Assembly (NCBI GenBank): GCA_036558305.1
Contig: DATBFX010000579.1
Span: forward strand, 1 to 10,637
Length of the DNA stretch: 10,637 nucleotides
Direction of reading: 5' to 3'
Source: DATBFX01 sp036558305
GTDB taxonomy: Bacteria > Chloroflexota > Chloroflexia > Thermomicrobiales > UBA6265
Shown: positions 1-6,740 of the stretch, one piece after another
Layout of the letters: every line of letters begins with the position of its first letter
How positions within the stretch are numbered: position 1 is the stretch's first letter
Made by a program: the position numbers and the translations under genes
The notes under the pieces: model-generated
Database searches by the model: none
Told to the model about the DNA's origin: nothing
Seen by the model: only the letters and a program-made list of their open reading frames with translations

Positions 1-79
1 GACGCGGGTATCACGGTGGCGAATGGCCGCCGCGCGTTGTTCCGCACATGGGCCGTCGGTTCCGGCGAGAGGAGCGCGC

Positions 80-976
80 GTGGTTCAGCAGAGGGCGACG
101 GCGGTCAACGGGGCGAGTCCAGACGTACCGCGGACGCTCGCGTCCGGTACCGACTCGACGTCACCGCGGCGCAACGTGGCGATGGTCGTCGACCACGCCA
201 CCAAGTACTACAAGACGAAAACCGGTGCCGTCCACGCCCTCGAAGACCTCTCGCTGGCGATCGCCGAGGGCGAGTTTGTCTGCATCCTCGGTCCGTCCGG
301 ATGCGGCAAGAGCACGTTGCTGTGGGCGATGTCCGGTCTGCACGAATTAACGAAGGGCCGGATCGTCCTCAACGGCACGCCGGTGACGGGACCGCGGCCG
401 GAGATCGGGATGATTTTCCAGGACGCCAACCTCCTCCCCTGGCGTAATCTCGAGCAGAACATCCGCTTTCCGTTCGAGATCAAGAAGCTGGACATCAAGC
501 CGTACCGGGAACGCATCCGCGGGTTGATCGCCGAAGTCGGATTAACCGGTTTCGAAAAGAAGTTTCCGCGGGAGCTCTCCGGCGGCATGCAGCAACGCGC
601 CAGCATCGTCCGCTGCCTCTCCTTCGATCCGTCGGTGATCCTGATGGACGAACCGTTTGGGGCGCTGGACGCCTTCACCCGCGACGAGATGAACCTGCTG
701 ATCCAGAAAATCTGGATGGAGACGGGGAAGACGATCGTCTTCGTCACCCACAACGTGACCGAAGCGATCTTCCTGGCCGACCGGGTCGTCGTCCTGACGC
801 CGCGCCCCGGCCGCCTGGCCCACATCTTCCCGATCGATTTCCCGCGACCGCGGACAATCGAGCAGACCTACTCGCCCCAGTTCATCAAGGTCATCCTGGA
901 GATCAAACAGACGATCGTGCGCGGGGTGCACGCGGGGGCGACGGACGGGCCGGGCCCGAACGGGCTCGCCGTCTGA
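80..976 (+). CDS. ABC transporter ATP-binding protein, nitrate/sulfonate/taurine (SsuB/TauB) type
   Basis: Cytoplasmic ATPase that would energise the permease encoded next to it. All motifs are visible. Numbered from the GTG at 80, they are Walker A GPSGCGKST (about 71-79), the Q-loop in IFQD (about 114), signature LSGGMQ (166-171), Walker B VILMDEP (186-192), D-loop GALD and the H-loop His in VTHN (about 224). The PFGALDAFTR stretch is typical of the SsuB/TauB/NrtD group. I chose GTG 80 because GAGGAG lies 5-6 nt upstream. An ATG at 23 lacks a site, and ATG 179, just before the conserved domain, has only a weak one. The frame is open to the left edge, so a longer N-terminus is not excluded. 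The first ~35 residues are not family-conserved. The product is about 298 aa, slightly long because of that leader and a Gly/Pro-rich tail. The permease gene follows after 48 nt. Substrate cannot be deduced. Confidence 0.93.
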   Translation: MVQQRATAVNGASPDVPRTLASGTDSTSPRRNVAMVVDHATKYYKTKTGAVHALEDLSLAIAEGEFVCILGPSGCGKSTLLWAMSGLHELTKGRIVLNGTPVTGPRPEIGMIFQDANLLPWRNLEQNIRFPFEIKKLDIKPYRERIRGLIAEVGLTGFEKKFPRELSGGMQQRASIVRCLSFDPSVILMDEPFGALDAFTRDEMNLLIQKIWMETGKTIVFVTHNVTEAIFLADRVVVLTPRPGRLAHIFPIDFPRPRTIEQTYSPQFIKVILEIKQTIVRGVHAGATDGPGPNGLAV

Positions 977-1024
977 TCTCCCTTCGCTCGCGTAACCCCA
1001 CGCCGATTCGAGGAGACACGCCCG

Positions 1025-1882
1025 ATGGCGAGCGAACTACGAGACACGGTGCCGGCGTTCGGCAAAACGGCAACTCAGGATCAGCAGGCCGACGTCAGCC
1101 TGTCGAACTGGTCGGCGCTGACACAGATGAGCTTCGCGAAATCGGGAGCCGAGGCACTCGCCCTCGTCCTCGTCGCGGTGCTCGTGATCGGCGGCGCCGA
1201 AGTTGCCGTGCGGGCATTCGACATCAAGGCGTACATCTTCCCGCGACCGAGCGCGATCGGCGAAACGCTGTTCCGGCATTTCGGCCTCTTTTGGCCGCAC
1301 CTGAAGGTCACCGTGCGCGAGTTGCTCGTCGGGTTCGCGATCGGCGCTTCGATCGGCATCTTCTTGGCGGCGGTGATCACCCAGTTCCCGTTCGTCGAGA
1401 AGGTGATCACGCCCTACATCCTGCTGCTGGTGACGACGCCGATGATCGCGCTGGTGCCGCTGCTGATGCTGCGGTTTGGATTCGGCAGCACGCCGCGCTA
1501 CATCGCCGTGGCCCTCGCCTCGGGACCGATGGTGATGATCAACTCGGCGACCGGGTTCCGGCGAACCGACCTGGCGAAGATCGCGCTGGCGCGCTCGTAC
1601 GGGGCGAGTACGTTCCAAATCTTTACGAAGGTGAGGTTCCCGCTGGCGCTGCCGATGATCATCGTCGGGTTGATGGTCGGCAGCATCTTCGGGTTGCTGA
1701 CCGCGGTCGGGGCGGAGATGGTCGGCGGCAAGAACGGTCTCGGCAACCAGCTCTCGGTCTATGCCTCGTTGCTGAAGATGTCGCATTTCTACGCGATCAT
1801 CTTGCTGTTGGCCCTGATGGGCGTCGCCATCTACGTCATCTTCTATCTGATCGGCAAACGCTGGGCGAGTTGGCAGGCGTGA
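1025..1882 (+). CDS. ABC transporter permease, SsuC/BPD_transp_1 type
   Basis: Integral membrane subunit of the importer, 285 aa, typical for SsuC/TauC-like permeases. About six hydrophobic segments are visible, near residues 43-63, 98-120, 127-150, 157-177, 208-231 and 255-277, after a polar N-terminal tail of about 40 residues. The cytoplasmic coupling loop that docks on the ATPase is recognisable at about 186-210: ALARSYGAS followed by FPLALP, matching the EAA...G...LP consensus. Other family hallmarks are FPRPSAIGETL after the first membrane span and GLGNQL near the C-terminus. The ATG at 1025 is preceded by AGGAGA at 1011-1016. The gene lies between the ATPase and solute-binding protein genes on the same strand, so the three are almost certainly one transporter. 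Confidence 0.93.
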   Translation: MASELRDTVPAFGKTATQDQQADVSLSNWSALTQMSFAKSGAEALALVLVAVLVIGGAEVAVRAFDIKAYIFPRPSAIGETLFRHFGLFWPHLKVTVRELLVGFAIGASIGIFLAAVITQFPFVEKVITPYILLLVTTPMIALVPLLMLRFGFGSTPRYIAVALASGPMVMINSATGFRRTDLAKIALARSYGASTFQIFTKVRFPLALPMIIVGLMVGSIFGLLTAVGAEMVGGKNGLGNQLSVYASLLKMSHFYAIILLLALMGVAIYVIFYLIGKRWASWQA

Positions 1883-2033
1883 TTGACAGCGTCAACCGAT
1901 TGCGCGAAGGTTCCGCGCGGTTCGAACGGTGTCCAAGCGCGTGCGGCGCGCGGTGGAAGGGATCGGGCGACGGGTGGCGTCGTCTCGCGATCGTTGGCAG
2001 GGGTCCAACGTCGGGCCCCGGGAGGTAGCGCGG

Positions 2034-3230
2034 ATGAGCCGGCTCGATGACCTGATTGCGGATCTGACCAGCAGCCGAATCTCGAGACGACAATTCATGC
2101 AGCGGGCCGCCGCCCTCGGTCTCTCGGTCCCGGCCCTCGGCCTGATCGGCACCTCCAATGCCCTGGCGCTCGAAGGCAACAAGGTGCGCTGGGTCTCCCC
2201 CCGCGGTCGCCTCGAGGTGCTGGACGACTATGCCTACTGGGTCGCCAAGAAGTTCGGCTATTTCGGCGACATCGAAACCGTGATCGAGGGCGGACCCGGC
2301 GCGGCCTCGGCGGGGGTGGCCCTGGTCGATGCCAACCAATCGGACATGGCCTTCCCGTCGCCGGGCGTTTTCTCGGGGTCCCTCGAACAGGGCGTCCCGG
2401 TCGTCTCCGTTTTCCACGAGGTGGCGCAGGACACGTTCGACTTCGCCTTCCGCAAAGGCCAGATGGTGAGCGACCTGAAGGAACTCGAAGGCAAGACGAT
2501 CGTCCTCGGCGACGCGGGCTGGTCGCTGATCACCAATCCGCTCCTGGCCCAATTTGGCGTCGACTTCTCGAAGATCAACTACGTCGCCGCCGGCGTCACC
2601 GCCTGGGGGCAAGTCTTCGCCCAGGGGCAGGGCGACGCCGTGCTGGCGTGGGAGAGCTTGCGCGCCCAGTGGCAAGGCGAGGGGCTGGACTTCGACTACT
2701 GGTTGGGCAAGGAACACTCGAAGTTTCCCGCCAATTCGTTCGTCATCCGCAAGAGCGACTTCGACGACGCCGCGACGCACGACATCTACACCCGTTATCT
2801 GCGCGGGTGGGCGATGGGTCTGGAGTTCGGATTCCACAATCCGCGCGCCGCGACGCAGATCACGATGGAAGTCCCGGAGATCAAAGACGCGCTCAACCAA
2901 TCCTTCCCGGATAAATCGATCGCCGTCGAATCGCTCTGGCAGGGCGCGCAGATCTACCGCGGCGATTGGGCCAACCGGCAGGGTTGGGGGTGGCACGACC
3001 TCGACTCCTGGAATCTCTACTTCCAGACCGTCAAGCAGATCGGCCAGATGACGAAGGAGGTCAACGCCGCGGACGTCGTCAAGAACGACTTCATCGCCGG
3101 CGCCAACGAATTCGACCACGACACGGTGAAGCAGGACGCGTTGAGTTTCCAACTCTCGGCGGAGTTCGCGGCGGTGCCCGAACCGGCGGGAGCCGGTGTC
3201 GACGCAGGCACCGCGACGCCGAGCGCATAG
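2034..3230 (+). CDS. ABC transporter substrate-binding protein, NMT1/SsuA-like, Tat-exported
   Basis: Extracytoplasmic ligand-binding subunit, 398 aa from ATG 2034. That start has GGAGGT at 2021-2026, 7 nt upstream. An upstream GTG at 1929 in the same frame would add 35 residues before the signal and is rejected. The N-terminus has a twin-arginine signal, SRRQFMQ at residues 17-23, then a hydrophobic stretch ending in ALA at about 45, the likely cleavage point. The mature part shows the NMT1/THI5-like pattern: a bilobed periplasmic-binding fold with YAYWVAKKFGYF near the start, then SDMAFPSPG and LKELEGKTIVLGD. Tat export suggests folding before secretion. The family covers sulfonates, nitrate, pyrimidine precursors and others, so the ligand is unknown. 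The neighbouring isomerase and dehydrogenase suggest a carbon compound, which is inference. The 150-nt gap before this gene holds no recognisable gene. Confidence 0.92.
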   Translation: MSRLDDLIADLTSSRISRRQFMQRAAALGLSVPALGLIGTSNALALEGNKVRWVSPRGRLEVLDDYAYWVAKKFGYFGDIETVIEGGPGAASAGVALVDANQSDMAFPSPGVFSGSLEQGVPVVSVFHEVAQDTFDFAFRKGQMVSDLKELEGKTIVLGDAGWSLITNPLLAQFGVDFSKINYVAAGVTAWGQVFAQGQGDAVLAWESLRAQWQGEGLDFDYWLGKEHSKFPANSFVIRKSDFDDAATHDIYTRYLRGWAMGLEFGFHNPRAATQITMEVPEIKDALNQSFPDKSIAVESLWQGAQIYRGDWANRQGWGWHDLDSWNLYFQTVKQIGQMTKEVNAADVVKNDFIAGANEFDHDTVKQDALSFQLSAEFAAVPEPAGAGVDAGTATPSA

Positions 3231-3255
3231 GGCGCGACCAGATCGCTTGATGGAT

Positions 3256-3295
3256 CACCGGGCGGCCTTCCCACCGACGGGGCGGCCGCCCGGTG
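3256..3295 (+). terminator. Hairpin after the solute-binding protein gene, possible attenuator
   Basis: A perfect 12-bp inverted repeat, CACCGGGCGGCC at 3256-3267 and its complement at 3284-3295, with a 16-nt loop. It starts 25 nt after the solute-binding protein stop. Only a short CCGTTT follows, so it is not a classical intrinsic terminator. It may lower read-through into the downstream enzyme genes or protect the 3' end of the transporter mRNA. The hairpin covers the alternative start at 3293 of the next frame, which supports the later start used for that gene. Confidence 0.5.
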
Positions 3296-3331
3296 CCGTT
3301 TCCGCCCAGTGGCGCAGGCGAAAGGAGTAAC

Positions 3332-3694
3332 ATGACCGAGGCCGCAAGGGGGACGCGCACCTTTCACCACGCCGGGTTGCGGGCGACGGAGCCGCAACCG
3401 GAAGAAGACTTCGTCGTCCTGACCCGGGTCTGGGTGACCGACCCGCGCAAGCACCCGAACAAGGTCGAGCACCTGCGGTACGAACCGGAGAGTCCATTGC
3501 CGGACGAGTTCAAGGATTCACCCCACATCGCCGACAAGGTGGACGATCTCAACGCACACGTCGCCGGTAAGGATGTGGTCCTCCTCTTCGAGGCGGGCGA
3601 GCCAGCGCTTGCCAAAGTCGCTTTCGTCCGCGAAGACGGCGTCTACGTCGAATACGTGCAGTTCAAACCGGGGCGCACCTGGTTCACGGGGTAG
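3332..3694 (+). CDS. Small conserved-looking protein, possibly VOC/glyoxalase-like
   Basis: Predicted soluble protein of 120 aa. ATG 3332 has AAGGAG at 3322-3327, four nt upstream. There is no signal peptide or membrane segment. The opening FHHAGLRA and the closing AKVAFVREDGVYVEYVQF resemble the first and last strands of a vicinal-oxygen-chelate (glyoxalase/bleomycin-resistance) module, where His and Glu bind a metal. The middle (PHIADKVDDLNAHVAGKDVVLL) fits the helix and strand between them. This is a resemblance by eye only. A single 120-residue module would have to dimerise. Its place between the transporter and the isomerase suggests it acts on the imported compound or an intermediate. 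An unrelated small protein family remains possible. Confidence 0.75.
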   Translation: MTEAARGTRTFHHAGLRATEPQPEEDFVVLTRVWVTDPRKHPNKVEHLRYEPESPLPDEFKDSPHIADKVDDLNAHVAGKDVVLLFEAGEPALAKVAFVREDGVYVEYVQFKPGRTWFTG

Positions 3695-3771
3695 GCGACA
3701 TCGGACTCGTCCGTGCTTTCGAGCGCGGGATGCCGGCCTCGCCGATTCGTTGGGAGGAAGGGAACGAACCG

Positions 3772-4587
3772 ATGAACGACCGTCTTGCGGCGTCGACCAA
3801 CAGCTACCATACGTATTCGCTCGAAGACGCGCTCGCCGGGATCGCCGGGGCAGGTTTCAAGAGCGTCGAACTGGCCTCGGTCCCAGGGTGGACGGAGCAC
3901 GTCCGGCGCGACGCGGACGAGGAGGCGATCGGCTACGTCATGGACATGCTCCGGCAATACGGGTTGGAGGCGATCAGTTTCATGGGCCACTCCGATCTCG
4001 TCAGCGACGCCGGAGTGGCCGAGTTCCGCAAGGCGCTCGCCGTCGCCAACAAACTCGGCATCGCTTACGTCTCGACCAGCACCGGCGGCCACGATGCCTC
4101 CTCCGCCGGCAGCGTGGACGAGCAGCGGGAGCGGTTTCTCGCCCGCATCGGTCCGCTCGCCGACGAAGCGGCGGCCCTCGGGATTACGATTTGCCTGGAG
4201 ACACACGGCGGTCTGCTGGCAACCGGGGCGAGTTCGGCAGAGCTGGTGCGCCGGATCGGCAAACCGAACGTGGGGATCAACTACGACCCCGGCAACGTGA
4301 TCTTTTACGGCGATACCCGACCCGAAGGCGACATCCACGCCGCCGCCCCGCTCGTGACGCACATGCACGTCAAGGATCAAATCGGCGGCGCCCGTAACTG
4401 GAACTTTCCGGCCGCCGGCACCGGCGAGGTCGATTTCAAGGCGATCTTCGCGGCGCTCGATGCGGTCGGATTCGACGGCCCGTGCTCGGTGGAGATCGAG
4501 TTTCAGGGGGAACCGTGGCCGTCGCTGGAGGAAGTGGACGCGGCGATGGCGGAGTCGTACCGATTTGTCAGGGGGTTTGTGGGGTAG
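3772..4587 (+). CDS. Sugar phosphate isomerase/epimerase, xylose isomerase-like TIM barrel
   Basis: Predicted cytoplasmic metal-dependent isomerase or epimerase of 271 aa, usual for the AP endonuclease family 2 / xylose isomerase-like barrel. Four putative metal ligands lie at the ends of successive barrel strands: Glu143 in CLETHGG, Asp172 in NYDPGN, His199 in THMHVKD and Glu241 in SVEIEF. The N-terminal half carries AGFKSVEL and a long helix-rich stretch typical of the fold. The start at ATG 3772 is preceded by a purine-rich GGAGGAAGGGA beginning at 3753. The earlier ATG at 3730 lies in that leader and is rejected. Paired with the downstream Gfo/Idh/MocA dehydrogenase it forms a common module for catabolism of inositols, rare sugars or modified sugars. 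The exact substrate cannot be read. Confidence 0.9.
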   Translation: MNDRLAASTNSYHTYSLEDALAGIAGAGFKSVELASVPGWTEHVRRDADEEAIGYVMDMLRQYGLEAISFMGHSDLVSDAGVAEFRKALAVANKLGIAYVSTSTGGHDASSAGSVDEQRERFLARIGPLADEAAALGITICLETHGGLLATGASSAELVRRIGKPNVGINYDPGNVIFYGDTRPEGDIHAAAPLVTHMHVKDQIGGARNWNFPAAGTGEVDFKAIFAALDAVGFDGPCSVEIEFQGEPWPSLEEVDAAMAESYRFVRGFVG

Positions 4588-4607
4588 GTCTCCAATTGCC
4601 GTGTGTA

Positions 4608-4654
4608 CCCAGGGTTGAAACCCTGGGCTCACGCAACGAAACCCCTTCGGGGTT
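4608..4654 (+). repeat. Left composite palindrome of the RAYT unit
   Basis: CCCAGGGTT and AACCCTGGG (4608-4616 and 4619-4627) form a 9-bp palindrome around a 2-nt GA loop. Twelve nt later AACCCC-TTC-GGGGTT (4640-4654) forms a second hairpin with a 6-bp stem. Both are outside any gene and just upstream of the transposase start. They are likely transposase recognition structures and may also reduce read-through from the isomerase gene. Confidence 0.8.
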
Positions 4655-4669
4655 AGGACGGGTGGCGGC

Positions 4670-5161
4670 GTGTCGTACTGGCGGCTGTTTTACCATCTGG
4701 TTTGGGCGACGAAGGGGCGTGAACCGCTGATCGACGACGAGCGGGAGGTGGTGATCGAGCGGTTGATTCGGTCTTCGTCCCTCGAAACGGGTGCCGTTCT
4801 CTATGCCGTTGGGATGATGCCCGATCACATCCATGTCGCAGTATCGATTCCGCCAAGGATCGCGATCTCGGCGTTCGTTCAGCAACTTAAGGGCGAAAGC
4901 AGTCACCTGCTCAATCATGGGGCGGGACGAGACCGCGAGGCGTGGTTCCAATGGCAACCGCAATACGGCGTCGTTTCAGTCGGTGAACGCTCGCTGGCCG
5001 ACATCGTCGCCTACGTCCAGAATCAACGCACCCACCACGCCGCCAACCGTCTGTGGCCGCTCTTTGAAATCACCGAACTCGCACGACAACCGGATGTGAC
5101 CATCGTTTCTAGCCCCGAAGGCGGGTGCCCTCTGGGCGTCGTAGCTTCAGCCCTGGGTTGA
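4670..5161 (+). CDS. IS200-like Y1 (HUH) transposase, REP-associated tyrosine transposase
   Basis: Single-strand DNA transposase of 163 aa. Catalytic parts are visible: the metal-binding HUH motif as DHIHV (His53 and His55) and the nucleophilic Tyr115 in IVAYVQNQRTHH, with the family block WQPQYGVVSV just before it. The opening SYWRLFYHLVWATKGREPL is also typical. The proposed start is GTG 4670, which has only a weak AGGA about 11 nt upstream, so expression may be low. The reading frame runs through the right-end repeat and stops at a TGA inside the loop of the right palindrome, so the last ~15 residues derive from repeat DNA. All catalytic residues are intact, so it could be active. Confidence 0.88.
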   Translation: MSYWRLFYHLVWATKGREPLIDDEREVVIERLIRSSSLETGAVLYAVGMMPDHIHVAVSIPPRIAISAFVQQLKGESSHLLNHGAGRDREAWFQWQPQYGVVSVGERSLADIVAYVQNQRTHHAANRLWPLFEITELARQPDVTIVSSPEGGCPLGVVASALG

Positions 5162-5170
5162 AACCCAGGG
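5109..5170 (-). repeat. Right composite palindrome of the RAYT unit
   Basis: Read on the minus strand, this end begins with CCCTGGGTT and AACCCAGGG arms (5151-5159 and 5162-5170) around a 2-nt loop. A spacer follows, containing a small GCCC-TCT-GGGC hairpin (5127-5137), then CCTTCGGGGCTAG (5109-5121). Order and sequence mirror the left end, with an A/T swap in the palindrome arms. The palindrome lies 15 nt before the dehydrogenase ATG and contains the transposase stop codon. Confidence 0.75.
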
Positions 5171-5185
5171 ACTCGGGAGTTCACC

Positions 5186-6187
5186 ATGCTCAGAGTCGGC
5201 ATCCTCGGCGCGGGGTTCATGGGCGGCACCCATGCACGCGCGTTCCACTCCCTGCCGAACGCCGAGGTCGCCGGCATCTACGCGCAGAGCGACCGACGGG
5301 CGCGTCCGCTGGCCGAGGAGTTGGGCACCACCTGGACGGACGATCTCGCTCGCCTTCTCGAGGACGGTTCCATTGACGCGATCGACGTCTGCCTGCCGAC
5401 GCCGGAGCACCGAGCCACGACCGAGGCGGCGATCGCGGCGGGCAAGCACGTCTTGCTGGAGAAACCGATCGCACTGTCGCTTGGCGACGCCAATGCCCTT
5501 GTTCAACTCGGCAACGGCACCGACCGGGTCTTCATGATTGCCCACGTCCTCCGGTTTTGGCCGGAATACGTCGAGTTGCAGCGGCTGGCCACGGGCGGTC
5601 GATACGGTAAACCCGTCTCCGGGTTGGCGTACCGCCGACAACCGTTTCCCGCCTGGTCCGCGCTCTTCGCGCAGTCGCGGCTGACCGGCGGCGCGGTCAT
5701 CGACATGATGATCCACGACTACGACGCGTTGAACTGGGTGTTCGGCACGCCGAAGGCGGTGACGGCCACCGGGATCACGAACCCGCGCTCGGACGGGTGG
5801 GATCAGGTTCAGGTGCTGATCGACTATGGAGACGCCTCGGCCCTGGTCGACGGCGGGATGATGATGCCCGAGTCCTATCCGTTCACCTCGTCCCTCCAGG
5901 TGCTCTGCGAGAGCGGCGCCTTCGAATACCACTTCCGCGCCGGTGGACGCAGCGTCGAGGTCGCCGGCGGCACCAACGATCTCTTCCTCTATCCCAACGA
6001 TGCCGACCCGACCAAACTGACTGTCCCCCAACGGGACCCCTACACCGCCGAAATCGCCTATTTCGTCGAGTGCGTCCGCACCGGCCAACCGGCGACCCGC
6101 GCCACCCCCGCCGACGCCCGCCTCGCCCTCCAGGTCGGTCTCGCGGCCAGAACCTCGCTCGAACAGCGGGCGACGGTGACCATCTGA
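5186..6187 (+). CDS. Gfo/Idh/MocA family oxidoreductase
   Basis: Predicted cytoplasmic NAD(P)-dependent dehydrogenase of 333 aa, normal for the family. The N-terminal Rossmann fold has GAGFMG at residues 8-13. EKP at 92-94 is the conserved Lys-containing motif near the nicotinamide. GGAVIDMMIHDYDALNW at about 168-184 supplies the Asp and His typical of the active site. ATG 5186 is preceded by GGGAG, six nt upstream. It probably works with the upstream isomerase: such pairs oxidise a polyol or sugar to a keto intermediate and isomerise it, as in inositol or levoglucosan-type pathways. The exact substrate is unknown. It lies directly after the RAYT unit, so its transcription may depend on read-through. 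Confidence 0.92.
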   Translation: MLRVGILGAGFMGGTHARAFHSLPNAEVAGIYAQSDRRARPLAEELGTTWTDDLARLLEDGSIDAIDVCLPTPEHRATTEAAIAAGKHVLLEKPIALSLGDANALVQLGNGTDRVFMIAHVLRFWPEYVELQRLATGGRYGKPVSGLAYRRQPFPAWSALFAQSRLTGGAVIDMMIHDYDALNWVFGTPKAVTATGITNPRSDGWDQVQVLIDYGDASALVDGGMMMPESYPFTSSLQVLCESGAFEYHFRAGGRSVEVAGGTNDLFLYPNDADPTKLTVPQRDPYTAEIAYFVECVRTGQPATRATPADARLALQVGLAARTSLEQRATVTI

Positions 6188-6379
6188 GACGGGCAGACGG
6201 GCAGACGGGCAGACGGACAGACGGGCAGACGGACAGACGGACAGAAGAGAGTCGTCAGTCGTCAAACCACTCAGTCCTCAGTCCTCAGTCCTCGGCACTC
6301 TTTCGTCCGTCCGTCTGTCCGCCTGTCCGTCTGTCCGTCTGTCCGTCTGTCCGTCTGCCCGTCTGCCCGTCTGCCCGTC
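6188..6379. repeat. Long inverted repeat of 8-nt tandem units between convergent genes
   Basis: Seven tandem copies of GACGGGCA or GACGGACA (6188-6243) begin on the base after the dehydrogenase stop. The complementary array of TGTCCGTC/TGCCCGTC units (good copies 6316-6379) ends in the stop codon of the minus-strand gene. Reading inward from the outside, the arms have unit order GGG-A-G-A-A and GGG-A-A-A-A, where G and A name the variable base. They could therefore form a stem of about 56 bp with one position reduced to a G.U wobble in RNA. The 80-nt centre contains 7-nt tandems: GTCGTCA twice (6251-6264) and TCAGTCC three times (6271-6291). It may act as a bidirectional transcription barrier between convergent genes, which is inference. 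Confidence 0.85.
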
Positions 6380-6672
6380 TACTCGCGGATGTCGAAGGCG
6401 TTGATGACGGCGCGCTGGAGGCTCGGGTGGTGGTCGAGGAGACCGTCGATGCTCATGCGGAGGAACGAGGCGAGTTGGATGAATTCCAAGGGGGTGAGCG
6501 AGAGGGTGACGAAGTCGATCGTCAACTCGATCGTGTCGTCGTCCGAGAGCGCGTCCTTCGGCCGGCGCGGGATGCGGGTCGTCGTTTGCAGACCCGTCTC
6601 GGGCCAGATCATATCCAGCAGTTCGACCGAGGATCCCGGTCCATCCCCGACCTTGGTCTTCGGATTCGTCAT
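6379..6672 (-). CDS. Hypothetical protein, 97 aa
   Basis: Not recognised. ATG 6672 has GGAG seven nt upstream on the minus strand. An in-frame start at 6753 would run through the promoter region of the opposite gene and is rejected. The product is soluble, without a signal or membrane segment. It has a polar, flexible N-terminal 45 residues and then an ordered part with alternating acidic and hydrophobic residues (DDDTIELTIDFVTLSLT at about 44-60). A helical C-terminus follows (PLEFIQLASFLRMSIDGLL). It is divergent from the toxin-antitoxin operon and convergent with the dehydrogenase. Its TAG stop overlaps the last base of the inverted repeat. Coding is supported by the ribosome site and by amino-acid composition only. 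Confidence 0.65.
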   Translation of the reverse strand: MTNPKTKVGDGPGSSVELLDMIWPETGLQTTTRIPRRPKDALSDDDTIELTIDFVTLSLTPLEFIQLASFLRMSIDGLLDHHPSLQRAVINAFDIRE

Positions 6673-6689
6673 GGCGTTTCTCCGCGCTG

Positions 6690-6716
6690 TTGACCTGGTT
6701 CTACGGGTGCTATGCT
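6690..6716 (+). promoter_or_regulatory. Promoter of the toxin-antitoxin operon
   Basis: TTGACC at 6690-6695 and TATGCT at 6711-6716 match sigma70-type -35 and -10 boxes. The spacer is only 15 bp, but a TG at 6708-6709 makes an extended -10. Transcription would begin close to 6722, giving a leader of about 20 nt that contains the AAAGGAGG ribosome site. It lies in the divergent gap with the 97-residue gene. Confidence 0.6.
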
Positions 6717-6740
6717 CAGGGCGTCCAAAGGAGGACAAGC

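Larger units (their letters stand above)
4608..5170 (+). mobile_element. RAYT (REP-associated tyrosine transposase) unit with palindromic ends
   Basis: A 563-nt unit consisting of one Y1/HUH transposase gene between two composite palindromic ends of inverted orientation. The left end carries a 9-bp palindrome followed by a CCTTCGGGG hairpin and TTAG. The right end, read on the opposite strand, has the same order: a 9-bp palindrome, a short spacer, then CCTTCGGGG and CTAG. This is the layout expected of RAYTs and their REP-like palindromes. The unit separates two genes that otherwise look like one operon, leaving 20 nt after the isomerase stop and 15 nt before the dehydrogenase start. No target-site duplication was seen; this family does not normally make one. 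Confidence 0.75.

Noticed and set aside
1883..2033. Possible small gene or RNA element between permease and binding protein genes
   Set aside because: No ribosome site with a sensible frame and no clear hairpin. The in-frame GTG at 1929 only extends the binding protein upstream of its Tat signal.
1836..3152. Long minus-strand open frame (438 codons) opposite the permease end and binding-protein gene
   Set aside because: Composition (runs of Asp/Val/Arg/Gly) is that of an antisense shadow in GC-rich coding DNA. The plus strand has a clear Tat signal and family motifs.
4608..4654. Intrinsic terminator of the isomerase gene
   Set aside because: The palindrome has no U-run and is mirrored at the other end of the transposase gene, so it is better explained as an element end. 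A terminating side effect is not excluded.
6188..6379. CRISPR array
   Set aside because: Units are only 8 nt, contiguous with no spacers, and in opposite orientation on the two sides.
5797..6693. Plus-strand 298-codon frame crossing the dehydrogenase end and the inverted repeat
   Set aside because: Its translation includes the simple-repeat arrays as Pro/Val/Arg/Ser repeats and overlaps a well-supported gene.
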